Shown: one piece after another, positions 22,259 through 34,415 of the stretch | Layout: every line of letters starts with the position of its first letter | How positions within the stretch are numbered: the first letter of the stretch is position 1 | Assembly (NCBI GenBank): GCA_018287875.1 | Contig: JAGVVL010000018.1 | Location: forward strand, 2,968,501-3,032,500 | Length of the DNA stretch: 64,000 nt | Source: Nigrospora sphaerica | Taxonomy: Eukaryota; Ascomycota; Sordariomycetes; Amphisphaeriales; Apiosporaceae | Direction of reading: 5' to 3' | The notes under the pieces: generated by a model | Database searches by the model: none | Told to the model about the DNA's origin: nothing | What the model saw: the letters and a program-made list of their open reading frames with translations, nothing else | Made by a program: the position numbers and the translations under genes

Positions 22259-23189
22259 GGTGTCTATCAGCAGCTGAGATGTTGGCTATCCTCGTCGACG
22301 GCGCTGGTGAAAAAGGGAGGAGAAGGAGAAATGGCGAGACTCTGTCGCGCAGAACGCCGAGCGTGTTGCTGTAGGATGAACGGCGAAGCCTGTTGACGCA
22401 AGAGGGACGGGAGCTTCTAGACGACCTAATGGGATTCCATTACCAGCTCTGGGGAACCTTGGCGTCCCTGAGGTACCCATAACTTGTACTTTTCTGCCCC
22501 GCCACTTTTTGATAGGCCAACGGAAAGCAATAAGCGAGGCAGGAGGCACTAGCGTATCGATAGGAGGTAGAGGTAGGCCTGGCGACGGCTTCCCTCGCAG
22601 GTATCAATCTTTCTTCCTAACAGGGCATTCACGACCTGTGTCTCGTAATCTTTCAACATCAATGACGCATATTGGATTAATGCCAAGTTGTCACTGAAAG
22701 AGGCACGATATGCTGAAATATCTACCCGCGCATCATGAGTACTTGTATCGGATAACACCGGTTGACCCTGTGCCATCTATCCGCATCTGACCCACGCAAA
22801 CTGCCAGTGATTCTTCTTTACCTCCCGTTAACAGAATCACAGCAAAGACTTCGCTCAATGAAAACTTTCGGCGTGGAAGAACGCTCTTTTTTTTTCTTGG
22901 CTCTAGTATTCTGGATAAGTACCTTTGCTCACTCGGTAATTGTACATTTGCCTGTGTACTAGCTCACCCAGTCACACACTCAATTCTCTTGACACTATGT
23001 GAACAAAAGATTGTTACACCGCTGTGAATGCAGCCTATTTGAAGTTTAATAACCCGCCAGGAGACTTAGGTCTCTGTTAGTACGCCATTTATAACCATGA
23101 CTAACTACCTCAGCCTCAGCTTCGCCCTTCTAGCTTCTAGCTTCTGCGCTACCTTCCTCTGCACCTATTGGCCCATTGATTGTCTCGCC
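22259..23189. other. Intergenic, AT-richer
   Basis: Contains the LST8 promoter. From about 22700 the sequence becomes visibly AT-richer and no coding sequence is recognised. Confidence 0.4.
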
Positions 23190-24345
23190 CGGAGACAAGA
23201 AGGTGTCATGGCGGCCCATGATGATGGCAGGACCTTTTACCCCTTCGGAAACCCCCCTGCTGAGTTGAGAAACATAGTGTGGCACGAAACCACCCCACAC
23301 GCTCTGGTCTACCCGGGGCTCAAGGGATCTGTCTTCCATCCCCATCCTTCGGCGCTCACTCAAGTCGACAGAAATTCACGCACTAAGGCATATGGGATAG
23401 GAGGATCAGTTGCAGTAGACACATGGGTCAGGAGGAGAAAGGCTACATGGTTGTAAGTGGCCATTACATCATCGCTTCCCCCCCATCCTTCTTACCAAGT
23501 ACTTTTCAAAGCCGTCGAAAGCTATTGCTATCTCCAAGATACTCCAGGAACCCCAGCTATGATATCGTGATCTACAGTAGAAACATACTTCCGAAAACCG
23601 TTGAGAATCCCATGGTAGGTGTGCCCATTAACCGCCGGGCCAAACAAGTCGTTCTTCCAGATAAGTGAAACTGGTCACGCTGAGTACCAATCGACCCTCA
23701 CTTTCTCAGCTCAACCACAACTGCATGGGTATTGTGGCCTCGACTGGAGAAGATTACGATCTAGCCCCAATGTCCACAAAAGGATTCCCGGTACGTGGCT
23801 CCTGGTGTGCTTCCCGACAAGCGTTACGGGCCCCGGGAACCATTAAATCCGGGTCTGGTAAGGAGCACATCCGACTTGTGGACCTGACCAAAAAGTCGAT
23901 AGCATTGTGGCCAAGCTCCTCTCTGACGGCGTTCGGCACGACCTACCACATGTCGTTTTACGTGCGAGGGATATTGCCAAGGGAATTGGCCCTGGTGCCC
24001 AAATTACTGGACTGAGGTGATGCGATCGTGCGAGAAAAAGGACTAAATTCTTGGTAAGTTTGCAGCCGCAATTACAAAACCAGCGGCCCAACAAGGCGGC
24101 GATGCCGGTACCAGCTGTACGCCTGTCGACATTTGCTCAATGACCACCAATTCGACCGAGATAATCCCTGGATCGAAAAGATGCTAGCGGAGATGCCAAA
24201 GCCACGACCCATCTTTCTGCTCACCCGTGCCGATGTAGGGACATTCTTGGACAGTCGGTCGCGGAAGTGTCGTTGGACGGAAATGCTCCCACGGTGTGAA
24301 TGTAACGACACATCTAGGCTCTTCAAGGACGCTCTGCCCTTTTGA
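23190..24345 (+). pseudogene. Decayed 2EXR-domain gene
   Basis: Pieces of one protein occur in order but in different frames and with stops. They are FYPFGNPPAELRNIVWHETT and FHPHPSALTQVDRNSRTKAY (the 2EXR signature and the S/R-rich second motif, 23235-23390), YDIVIYSRNILPKTVENPMV (about 23558-23618), a third block near 23665-24015, and HQFDRDNPWIEKMLAEMPKP near 24140-24200. No single splice model joins them. 2EXR proteins are a large fungal family of unknown function that often expands and decays near chromosome ends. The locus probably does not make a working protein. Confidence 0.55.
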
Positions 24346-26786
24346 GGCGATCGGTATTTTTTCCACCGGGAGCAGAAGTATACCGGAAGTCACAGAATGC
24401 CTGCTCCTATGGGCAGCTCGGCAGTGCTGACGACCCAAAAGGTCTCTTGCTGCACACATCAGTGGGGGTCTATCATTCAATACCCGAAAGTTCGTGAAAT
24501 TTGCCTGAGAAGGCGGTTCTGTTTGCCCCTATGAAAGCCGCGAGGTCCAGTGATCCTATAAACAGTGGCCAATCTTGCCTTGGTAGTAACTCAATCTACA
24601 TTAACTCCAGCCTTCCACATAACGTACAGGGGCGAATAATTTAGCAAAGATGGCGATAGTCTAATGATTGGGTAAACCTGCCGATGTATTCTAACAGCCC
24701 CCAATGTCACAGAAATATAACAAAGTTCACTGGGACTAGAGGGAAGGGTGTTGGCCCTCGATTTGTGCATCGATTCGTGCAACAGTTTCGAGGGAGAATA
24801 TTCCAATACCTTGACCGCCTTTGTCGCCCCCTGAGAACCGAAACCGTCTTTGCCCGACTCGAGTGTGCCACTGGGGATAAACTAATTCTCACCACTGATT
24901 ACCACCTTGTGGTTTCTCAGTACTTGATGGCAAACGAAGTAGAGAAGAGTGGCTTGCAGGAGAAGACCAGAAGACCCAAACAGCATAGCGACAAGGTTTC
25001 TGCGCCGGCAAACCCCTTTCAACTGTCTTCTGTATCCCTTCCCAAGATGTATACAAACAGGGCAAGCCCTTCCCGCTCTGGTTGCCTACACCCTCCAATT
25101 ATGGAAGAGACGAGCTACTTCAAAGTAATTGATGCAGTGCGTTCTATTCAACAACCGCTGAGAAAGTGACTACACACCACTCTTCCTATAAATTTGCGTG
25201 GAGGCTGATGCGAAGAGGGAGACGACATCATGTAATCAGAAGCCTCTCGCATGAATCCATCCAAGGGACCATGAGGCATCGATAGGTACACTTTTACTTC
25301 TGGTCCTCATCCTACATTGGGCAAAGCCGCTCATGTCGGAACGGACAAGTAATGTGCTGATTTTCTGTTCCAAATCCAATAAATTATTGAAGTTACAAAA
25401 CGACGCTGCATATTGAGCCAGACCGAGGACCATCCCCGACCCTACAAACAGGAACAAGCTTCTCGTGCACTATTTGCAAACGTTACTTGCATTTTAATAC
25501 AGACTGTGGTGCTATGCACGGAAACAGATTATATCAACACAAGAGTTCCAGTGTTCCTGTTATTGAGTATAAAAAGCTATTATAAACGAAGCGTTTTTGC
25601 TGTATGTGAGCCGTCCTCCTCATCGTCAGATGGGCTCTCATATATGGGGCGGTTCAAGTACTCCTTCCTCAACTATCCGCTCGCTCTGCAAACGCATATC
25701 CGGGCGATTCGCGCGGTCTCTTTCGTCTTTAACCCGCGCGACATCCCCAGACTACACTTACTCACCCGATAGCTGAAAGCGCCAGGTTCGTCCTCTCGGT
25801 CCTGACACTGGCAAGCTCTTCTACCCTTGCATCAAGAACTTCGACACATCGGTTCTGCCCCACACTTCAGCTCAAGTTTCAAGCTCCTTCGTACCAAGGT
25901 CGGCAAACGGCAGGGCTGCTCAAGATACGAGGCGAGATCCTTAAATCGGTGCCCAATGCAGGGGACAGCAATGCGGTATGCACTTTGCGCCAAAGAGGCG
26001 AACCTTGCCTCCAAGGTGCATTGCGCCTCATGCAGCCGCACGCGACGACTTGCTTGAGAAACTTGTTGTTTGCGAGCGTCTAGAGCTTCGCGCCGACAAC
26101 CTGATGGTGAAGGGACATAAGGGCACGCACAGTCTCTGGGAAATGACAAGATGGCTGATGCCTCTAGTTCACAGACAAGACAGTGCACGCAATCCAGCTC
26201 ACTGAAACAGGGCTAGTGTTCAAACTGCAGGATGGCAGGGCCTGGTTGTAAGGCTTGAGTGCCACTGCCCGTGAGAGCGGACACTCTACAACGCACCACG
26301 AAGAAGGTCAATGTTGGAAAGGAGGCGCCTGACGGTCTGGATTATGATTAGGTTTAACAGGGAACAGGACGCATTGGCCCCGGGAACTTCCTTCCCGACA
26401 GGTCGGCAAGGCAAGAGATGAAGCTGGTCCATCGTACAAGGTCCATTGGGAGGCTGGAGCGCCCAAGCCAACGACAGCCGCCGGCGCGTTTAGGGCTGGG
26501 GACTGCCGTTATTAGCGCGTCGAAGATCGGGAAGACCAGTTTCCGGTACTGTGTGTTTGCCGGTCCTGGGGAGACAATAATTGGCCGAGCGAGCTGTGAA
26601 AGAGCCACATGCTCAAGCAACAGGTCAGCGCAGGGACAGGCAACCGCACGGCCGTGACTTCAGAATGAGATCAGTCAAAGAAGGCCTAGAGCGGGGGTGT
26701 CCAGTGACGCCGAATTGACGGGTTGGTGTTGGGGGCCCGTGGCTGAACGCGCGCGCCGCGGGCGGTTAACGAAAAGGAGGGCTGTG
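24346..26786. other. Gene-poor degenerate region
   Basis: About 2.4 kb of AT-richer sequence. A plus-strand frame at 25590-25770 contains protein-like text (FKYSFLNYPLALQTHIRAIR, then VSFVFNPRDIPRL) that ends in stops. It may be another relic of a structural gene, but I cannot name the family. Confidence 0.35.
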
Positions 26787-27611
26787 TCACGGTTTGCCGA
26801 AATGCAATCGGCGAATGCGGTCCATCTCCAACTCGCAGGGCAGGGGCGTCAGGAACTTGTCGACCTCGCGCTGCCAGAAGGTGTTGCGCGGGCTGACGTT
26901 CCAGGCGCGGACGTACTCCCAGTAGTAAGGAAACCAGCCGGCAGCCTCCCAGTTGACGAGGCCGACGACGTCGTCGCCCTGGACGAGGACATTGAAACTG
27001 CTCAAGTCGCCGTGGGTGAGGACGACGCGGGGGAAGGAGTGGCGGTGAAAGGCCAACAGCTGGGCGACGTCGCTCGGGGCGGCGGCCAGTTCGGCATCCA
27101 AGGGCAGGTTGTTGCGGAGGGCGGCATGGAAGGCATCCTGGGTGGCGAAGGGGCCCATCAAAGGGTCGTTGGAGGATCGGCCGGAGCGGACGGGCCCGCC
27201 CATTATGCTGGAGACGGCGGCGGCGTCGGGGGGATCGACGGCGCGCAGCTGATCGGCCATGTCCCGGAGCTGGGCGAGGATCCTCTTCTTGGAGTCGTCG
27301 CTGCGCTTGACCCAGCCGACGGCGGCCAACTCACCGGGCAGGGTCTCCATGACGATGTAGGTCCAGCCCTTGTGCGTGAAGGTTGAGTAGACGCGGGGGA
27401 CGGGAATGGAGGTGCGCTGGGCAACGAAGCGCATGGTGTGCGCCTCGTCCAGGTTGGTGCCCGGCTTCCGCTTGATGCAAAACCGGGCCACGGGCAGCAC
27501 GTCGTTGGTGCAGGGGCGGAAGCGCCGCACGAGTCTGTGGCTCCCAACCTTGACGGCAATCAAGGTTAGGCGCCGACGCCAGAAGCTGTCGTTGATGGGT
27601 CTCGAGTCCAT
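26787..27611 (-). CDS. APH-family phosphotransferase-like protein
   Basis: Single exon, 274 residues, ATG at 27609-27611. The fold is that of aminoglycoside-phosphotransferase/choline-kinase-like proteins: N-lobe with VARFCIKRKPGTNLDEAHTM and WTYIVMETLPGELAAVGW, then the catalytic loop HGDLSSFN at 200-207. The metal-binding motif, usually Asp-Trp-Glu, reads Asn-Trp-Glu here (N220; GLVNWEAAGWFPYYWEYVRA). Catalytic Asp202 and Asn207 are present. The Asp-to-Asn change may lower or abolish kinase activity, so a binding role is possible. Fungal genomes carry dozens of such proteins with unknown substrates. The gene lies 329 bp downstream of the FAD oxidase gene on the same strand. Confidence 0.82.
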   Translation of the reverse strand: MDSRPINDSFWRRRLTLIAVKVGSHRLVRRFRPCTNDVLPVARFCIKRKPGTNLDEAHTMRFVAQRTSIPVPRVYSTFTHKGWTYIVMETLPGELAAVGWVKRSDDSKKRILAQLRDMADQLRAVDPPDAAAVSSIMGGPVRSGRSSNDPLMGPFATQDAFHAALRNNLPLDAELAAAPSDVAQLLAFHRHSFPRVVLTHGDLSSFNVLVQGDDVVGLVNWEAAGWFPYYWEYVRAWNVSPRNTFWQREVDKFLTPLPCELEMDRIRRLHFGKP

Positions 27612-27940
27612 CTAGCCCATGATTTTCGGCGATCAATTGGCGAGACTGGGCTGAAGGCCAGAGAGGGCGAGAAAGACCCGACGGTCGACGCTTCGCTTGG
27701 CTTCGGGGGGATCGAGAAAGAACGGCCGAGCAGGCGCCGTATCGATAAGGGAATCCATCCCTCCCCCCGTTGTCAGCCCATCCAAAACGAGCCCAACTAG
27801 GGCTGGCGTAGGTGCTTCCGTGTACCTACATGACAGCTATCTGACCTAATGAAGCCCCCCCTCCCCTCAGGCGCCCCCCCCATACGCGTCGCCAACGCAC
27901 ACGACCTCTCCTCTCCAGCTGCAACCTCGCTTACCATCAA
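27612..27940. other. Short intergenic spacer
   Basis: Contains the presumed promoter of the phosphotransferase-like gene; C-rich runs at 27845-27885. Nothing else seen. Confidence 0.5.
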
Positions 27941-29363
27941 TCACAGCTTGGCCTTCTCCTCGGGTGTGAATTCCCGGCGTATTGGTCCACCCCGGCTGCC
28001 ATCCAGCGCAAATGCCCCCTTGTCATCTTGGTATTCCGTCCTGAACCGCCACTTCTGCCTCAGGTTCGCCGGCAGCGACCCGTCCAGCGCGTTCGCGATG
28101 TAGCGCCCGAGAACAGGCAGGAACTTGAAGGCACTAGCGGCACCGTCAGCATTCGTCACCCGTCTGATGCAGGTACCGGGCTAACTTACTGCCCACTGCC
28201 CCCCGTGGCCAGGAGCAAGTTCTCGTGGTCGGGGTGATAGTCGACCACAAAGTCGCCCGTCGGCGTGTCCGTGTACCAGCACACGGCAGTACGCTCGAAG
28301 TCGCGCGACGCGAGCTCAGGGAGGATTTCCTTGAGCCCCGCCCGTAGCCGCTGCACGCCGTCCTTGGGCGAGAAGTTAGCCCGCTGGCTCCGCGGCTCCA
28401 GTGGCGGCGACGATGACAACGAGCCCGTGGCATTCCCCTCATCTGCCGCAGAATTGGTGTAGCCCCATCCGTGAACCGCCACCTTAAGGTACCCCGACGC
28501 CGCGTGCGGTGGGAAGCAGAACCAACCGCTGGTAAAGTTGATGTAAATCGGTAGGTCCTGGTATTTCTGCATCTCGGCCTCGGTCAGCTTGAGGAAACCT
28601 AGGATCTGGCCTGTCGCCAGCATTGAGTTGTACGTCGGGAGCAGCCCGGCCGTCCAGGCTCCCGTCGCCACCACGAACAAGTCGCCCTCCACCGAGTGAC
28701 CGGACTTCGTCTTAACGGCCTGGATCCTGCCGCTCTTCGCGTCCTTGACAAAATCGACCACGGTGCCACGGGATCCACTGATGAAAGAGACCCCTCTTTC
28801 GATACACTGGTCACGTAAATATGCAATGGCCCGCTCCGCATCCGCCCAGCCCGCCTGTCTGTTGAAATAGCCGTAGTAACCCGGCTCGTTGAGGGGTCCC
28901 TGCAGCACCGGAAAGTGCTTCCGCGCCTCATCTGAGCTCTCTAGTGACTGGTAGGGAAGCGAAAGCTGCTCCAGGCCATCGATGCATTTGCGGACCCAGA
29001 CACGCCCCGGCTCGGTCGAGGTCGTCAAAACAAAAGGCGACGGGAAGAAGATACCCTTGTACTCTGGGGAATTCGCCCACGCGTCAAAGGCTTCCTTTGC
29101 GATTGCCGTGTATACGGGATCGCCGTAGTCGAACCGGATGATGCGCGAGATGTCAACGCTCGAGCCGTCCGGGACCTGGCGACGTCATGGTTAGCGCAAA
29201 CAGTCCTAGGGGTCATGCAGGGCGACATCCGGGTTTAAGATACCGGAGGAACATGACGATCCAGGACGGTGATGTTCTGGAAACCTCTGTTGCTCAACTC
29301 TAGGGCTGTGCTCAGGCCAAACACGCCCGCGCCCACAATGACAATCTGGCTCTGCTTATTCAT
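27941..29363 (-). CDS. Peroxisomal FAD-dependent amine oxidase (sarcosine/pipecolate/saccharopine oxidase family)
   Basis: Three exons, 29244-29363, 28190-29175 and 27941-28133, give 432 residues; introns 29176-29243 and 28134-28189 are GT-AG. The dinucleotide motif GAGVFGLS is at residues 11-18. DAO-fold landmarks follow: [53 protein letters not shown]. The block [20 protein letters not shown] contains the Cys that covalently holds FAD in this family, and [18 protein letters not shown] follows across intron 2. The C-terminus is AKL, a type 1 peroxisomal signal. Such enzymes oxidise secondary amines or N-substituted amino acids with H2O2 release; the exact substrate is not readable. Fructosyl-amino-acid oxidase is a less likely alternative. 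Confidence 0.9.
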
Positions 29364-31053
29364 CCTGGGGTGCGACACGGTATGGGGCCGGCCGGATGAA
29401 GTCAGGCTGAGATATACGATAGCCAAGGAATTGAGTAGTAAGGAAGTAAAAGACCGACGGAACGGAACAAGACACAGCTTAATCCAGGCGTCTTGCCTTC
29501 ACGAATGAGTGATATCTCAAATGATGGGCTACCTACCTGGCGATCGGCCCCAATTTTAAATTCCGAGAAGGCGTCCGACGTCGGAACCACCCACTTTAGG
29601 CGCGCTATGGGGTGCAGATGGTCCATCTGTCAAAGACGCCCTATTGTAGATCGTACTTGCTTATGAAGTATGGAACTCTACCGAGTGCACTATCTCGTAT
29701 CGGCTATGAGCAAGTATTTTGTACAGCCCTGCACATGATAGTTCCCCGTCTTACTGATTACTGTGAAGAACGCCTCTCGCTCAAGACCGCCTGATTCTTC
29801 CGGTTAGATGTCAGAGTCTATGAGGGCAACCATTCGTAGGATTAGGTGCCTAAGGGCTCTTTTGCCATATGGGGCTGCCACATGGAGCCCAGTCACATAT
29901 CCCATGAGTGGTATTGGGCCTGAATTTATTCCCTGTGGACAGAGCTTGTACGTACCGTGCAGCAAATCGGGATGTAGAGTTGAATTAATCACATCATTCG
30001 CCTCTAGAGACAACAATGTGTACTCGGCATTCTTCCTAATCACGCGCAGTCAGTTTCGCCGCTACATCGGCCCTCGTAGGACAGCGGCCACCGTTATGGG
30101 AAAGCCTAACACCCGAGGTTATCCAGCGGCCTGATTCGCCTTCGCCGCTATCCTGTATTGGTAGGTATGCCCATGTTAGCTACGCCTGAAGCCGTCGTGC
30201 CGAGCGACGGCGCCCTTGACGGGGATCGCACGCCGAAACAAAAAGAAAGGCATCAAACCCGGCGCCCCGCGCTGCCGCCGTGTCTCAATGGGCGTGCCGT
30301 TAGAGGCTAGGCAGTGGCCAAGAACCGCGACATGTACTCCGCGGCCCTCGAAAGGCGGGGAAGCCAAAAGGGGAAGTTCTGTCATAGAGGAGTAGGTATT
30401 TTAAAGAAGCCCCCCTGGGGTAGGAATATAAGTGCCGGCGTCTTTTGGGTCGCCAAACCAAATAATAGGACACACGAGGGCGGTTTGGCACAGCTTTACC
30501 GCCGCTGGGATTGAATCCTCCACCGGTTATTCCGGCCGGATGCTGGAGGGCTTACTGTCATCAAACCCCCGGAGCGAGCGACGCAGTGCGTGTCTGCTCA
30601 GCTTGGTAGACTGTCAGCAAACCCTTTTTTTACTCATACACATAGGTTCCAAGAGTTCCTGCGCCTTGCCCAAGGCCTCGGACGCACCACGCGCTCGATC
30701 CTGATGACCGTCATTCGTAGTTGAGAACTCGGTGCCAAGCGATATACACTGGGTGGCCTTCCCAGTTGAAACAAATTACTAAGTAGAACGATCTTGGCCT
30801 CGGCGACGATCGTTTGAAACCCCCAATATCTTGGTTGAGGCAAGGTTGCATTGCTTCTGCCTGGACCGCTAGAGGGATGAAGAGGTTACCTGGACGGCCA
30901 CATATAAAAGAACGCCTCATTCGTGGTGACCTGGAACAAACAGATCAAGCCGTCACCTCTCCAACTGTACCCCCTTTCCCCAACAACTATCAAAAGACCC
31001 CACAGGCTTATCCCCTTCTCACTACAACACTCCGCAAAACGCAAGTCCCCAAG
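29364..31053. other. Gene-poor stretch before the cysteine-rich secreted gene
   Basis: About 1.7 kb. No recognisable coding sequence. The last 100 bp (30950-31050) are C/T- and A/C-rich (CCCCTTTCCCCAAC, TACAACACTCCGC) and look like a promoter plus 5' leader for the gene at 31054. Confidence 0.4.
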
Positions 31054-31450
31054 ATGAAGTTCTCCATTACTACCATTGGCACCATCTTCGCCGCGCTCGC
31101 CATGGCAGTCCCGCAGCCCGCCGGGGGTGTTCCGGCCATACCTGAAGACGGGACCGTCGACATGTGGGCTGTGACCAAGCTTATGTTGGGTTAGTTAGAC
31201 CAGTCCTTCGACCCAAGCGCGCGAGGGAGAGAGAGAGAGAGAAACCGGCAGTAAACTCGTGGCTTGGGCTAACTCATTCGTTTCCGCGTAAGAAAACCAC
31301 CCCGTGCAGGACAAGCCGCTCCAGCAACGCAAAAGTTGCGATCGCAAGTGGTATGACACGTGCCGGAGCAGCTGCTACGCGCCTGCGAACTGTTGGGGTT
31401 GCTCCTTCGGCTGCACCATCGGTTGCTGCTCCTCCTCCAGCTGCTGCTAG
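31054..31450 (+). CDS. Small cysteine-rich secreted protein
   Basis: Exon 1 starts at the ATG at 31054 with a clear signal peptide (MKFSITTIGTIFAALAMAVP). It runs to a GTTAGT donor at about 31191. Exon 2 ends at the TAG at 31448-31450 and encodes a dense cysteine tail (CDRKWYDTCRSSCYAPANCW, then GCSFGCTIGCC) with ten Cys in about 40 residues. The acceptor is uncertain. An AAG at about 31286-31288 keeps the phase with the GTTAGT donor; the stronger CAG at 31308-31310 would need another donor. The mature peptide would be about 60-75 residues. Ten closely spaced Cys suggest five disulphides, as in secreted effectors or antimicrobial peptides. I recognise no family. Confidence 0.65.
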
Positions 31451-32223
31451 GCGGACTATGCAGGAAGACGAGGACGATGATTATCTAGGGATATCTGCAC
31501 ATGGTAACAGTATGGCATGGCTGGGGAGCGGCAGCCCCGCTCCATGAATCTACTACGTTCACTATACTATCTATCAAAACTCTCCGAGCGCAATGAACGG
31601 CCCCGGATAATCCCTCTTGCTTGGGCTGCTCGGTCAACTTCTCGACAGAAATTAACCCGGTTCCGGTGACATGATACAAGTTAGGAAACAGTGATTGTTC
31701 CTAATGCCTTCAAGGGGCCAAATTTGTGTTCTTTGCGTCTTGCAGCCGATCTAGATCTGGAAGTCACCTTAGACCTGGTTGAAAAATTCCAGGCCGCTGT
31801 CGCGGAAGACGGCGTCGTTATTGCCGCACCAGCTAAAGCGCATGTTGTGCCGTGGGATCCTGTAGATGGGCAGTGACTCGCTAGGAATAAGGTTATTGAC
31901 GAAGACACCGTTACAGCGGGTCATATATTTTATACATTTAGTCTACGGGACTTCTAGGAAGTGTTTACACCGGAATACAACTGACAGAATGGGAGAGGTT
32001 AAGGTGGAAAGTAGATCGAGAAGAGAGAAGAGAGTGGTTAGGGGGTGAGGAGGGAACAAATCGGCAGATGAGCATAATTATCAGTTGAGTGGGTTACCCA
32101 GCACGAATGTTGATTGAATCTCTGTGGAGGTGATAGAATACGCCTGAGTGGGCTCCGGAGGGTCCTCAGTTGTTAAAGGTAGCCCCTCCTATCCGAGAAA
32201 GATATATAATGGGTGCAAAAAAG
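31451..32223. other. 3' flank and spacer
   Basis: At 31700-31875 a plus-strand frame is open and protein-like (FQAAVAEDGVVIAAPAKAHV) but ends within 60 codons and has no recognisable start exon or domain. Nothing else seen. Confidence 0.35.
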
Positions 32224-32310
32224 TGACCGAAGAGGGAATCGAACCCCCTTATGGTAGTAGGTAGGAGATACTATAATAATACTTCGCTGTACCATTACAC
32301 CAGTTCGGTC
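32224..32310 (-). tRNA. tRNA-like gene, anticodon not assignable
   Basis: On the minus strand, GACCGAA at the 5' end (32304-32310) pairs perfectly with TTCGGTC at the 3' end, leaving discriminator A. The T arm GGGGG-TTCGATT-CCCTC folds, and the pol III A box (TGGTGTAATGG) and B box (GGTTCGATTCC) are both perfect. The length is 87 nt. The D arm pairs only partly, with one base more than usual between acceptor stem and A box, and the anticodon arm does not fold cleanly unless a short intron of about 13 nt is assumed. It may be an intron-containing tRNA or a recently damaged copy. Confidence 0.55.
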
Positions 32311-34415
32311 AACAGCATTATGAAGCTAACATGCTTAAGTATGGTGGTCGGTCGTGGCTTGGAATTATGACAGTGTATTCGAGAGAAATAGGGGGGCGCG
32401 GGTAAGTGGGTAGATATGGCGGCCACGGCGGTGGCTGAACCTCATAACACAGCAGAAATCCCTCGACCTCCTTAGTTATCGAACTAGAGGCCGTAGTGGC
32501 GGAGTAGGACATGGGGTCCACGGCTGTCGGCGCAGAAGGAGCCGCGGCAGTCGTTTACCAGGGCACACGTCGACCCGAAAATCGACGCCGCCGTAAGACT
32601 AATGGATGTGAGGCCCCAGCTACCCTCCTAGCGCCTCTTATGTTGTCCAACGGCCAGAATGCCGTCACCCGCGTTCCCAGGATTCGGCGCGTAGAGGTTC
32701 TCGCCACAGGCGTACGTGGTGACAAACGGTGCCGTCTGCAGGAGACCGTATCTGCGCCGAATTACTTAACGGCGCTCAATACGTTAAAGTTCGAGGAATA
32801 TCCCAAATTCTAGCTGTCCTTGGAGCCATTTTTAGGTAGTTTCCAACACGTTGTTCGTATCCACAAACAGCCGAGGAATGTATCAAGGGATTTGCGCTTC
32901 TCTCCGCTTGGGGGTCTGTGGTATGGTCCAATTCCCAGCTGTGGATGCCCTGCCTGATACTACTCTGTCAATCCTCCTGTGAATTTCGTGCAGTTTTCGA
33001 ATGGATAGCAGTGTCCAGTAGTTTTCTTGGACCTCCAAGACATGTTGAGGACGGAGATGGCAGGCGATCGCCTGTCACTATTCATCTTGTCCCAACTTTT
33101 CGAAAGATTGTCCAAACCCAACAGGTTCAAATTCCAGCTGCAGTTGGGGGACGGCTATGGCAGTAGAGAGCCCGCTAGCGGGAGCCCCGGTCGTCATCGG
33201 ATTACCAGGGGGCTGCTGACTAGCGTCGAAGTGGTACAGGTGTACAACGTGCCGCTGCCACTAGATACATCACCACCCGCGATGGGTATGATGACGGGTC
33301 CCGTCGGGTCATGGTCAATGGGTGGCCGCGGCGGAAGGAGAATCTTGTGTGACGTGCGACTGCCTCGACCGCCGGGCAGGAGAACAGTGACTGGCAGGTG
33401 TCAACGCTTTGCATCATTTCGACGGCTGGTTGTTGAGACGAAATACTGTGGCTGCAATAGGCTTTCACGTCGATGGCGAAAGGAAGACGATGAGGAAAAT
33501 TTTCGTTTTGGTGGCGAGGCACGTCGCCGTGTCTGCGCCGTTTTGTGACACCGAACTCGCGGCTATGTACTCAAACGAAACAGTGGAAGGGCTGAGATAA
33601 TACATCTCAACGGGAGCGGCAAGGACCTTGTGAGAGACGTGTTGGAACAGGTTACAGTAGGTGCTTGCAGTCTTGTTGCTGCCTGCAGCTAAATCAGATA
33701 TTGCGACAGCAAATAGGCCGAAGGACGGGCACTGTTACCGTTGCAACTACTCAAGTCGCGGTCTCCAGGGAAGCTCTTGAAAATACCACTTATCACGGCG
33801 ATCCTTTTGATCCATCCAGGTTGGCCTCTTTTTTCAATCATCTAGATGGGCTGCCGTGAAAGGGGTCTGGCAACATCCCATCAGTTTTGGCCGTTCCTGC
33901 CATTTGTTCTTCCCCCAAGCTTTTCTATCCAGACTTCAATTCTCGGTTTCCCGGGTCGTTACTTCCACGTTACGCTGTATTTTTAAGGTATTTACCCAAC
34001 ATTGGCCTCCCCTTTGAGAAAATCGGTATGTATAATCCGACATGTATGATGCAATGTTCACAGCTACTGTGAACCACTTGAGTAGGAGCCGGTGCCAACT
34101 TACGGTTTCTTTGTCGTGGGCCAGGTCGCCAACCGTGCAGTTGGATTTTGATGGCGACCTTGAGCAAAACTTTCCCGTGGAAACAGCCGGTACAAGCAAA
34201 AGGAGAGCGGGGGAAAACATACTAGACGAGTAGTTTTTGGGTTTTAAGGGAATCAACACACCTCCGGTCTCCTGAGGAATATAACGGACTCTGGCAGCCT
34301 AGATGTGCCATCAACTTGAGCAATTCAGAGATGCCAAAACCCCATATACAGTGTCCAGCAATGACTTGTCTAGGTTCCCCTACAAAACTGCCTGCACAAA
34401 AATGGCAGTCATATG
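32311..34415. other. Gene-poor degenerate region
   Basis: About 2.1 kb. Open frames such as 33027-33548 (+) show no domain. On the minus strand near 32620-32740 there is a short protein-like run (FVTTYACGENLYAPNPGNAG) ending in a stop, perhaps a fragment of an old secreted-protein gene. No gene annotated. Confidence 0.4.
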
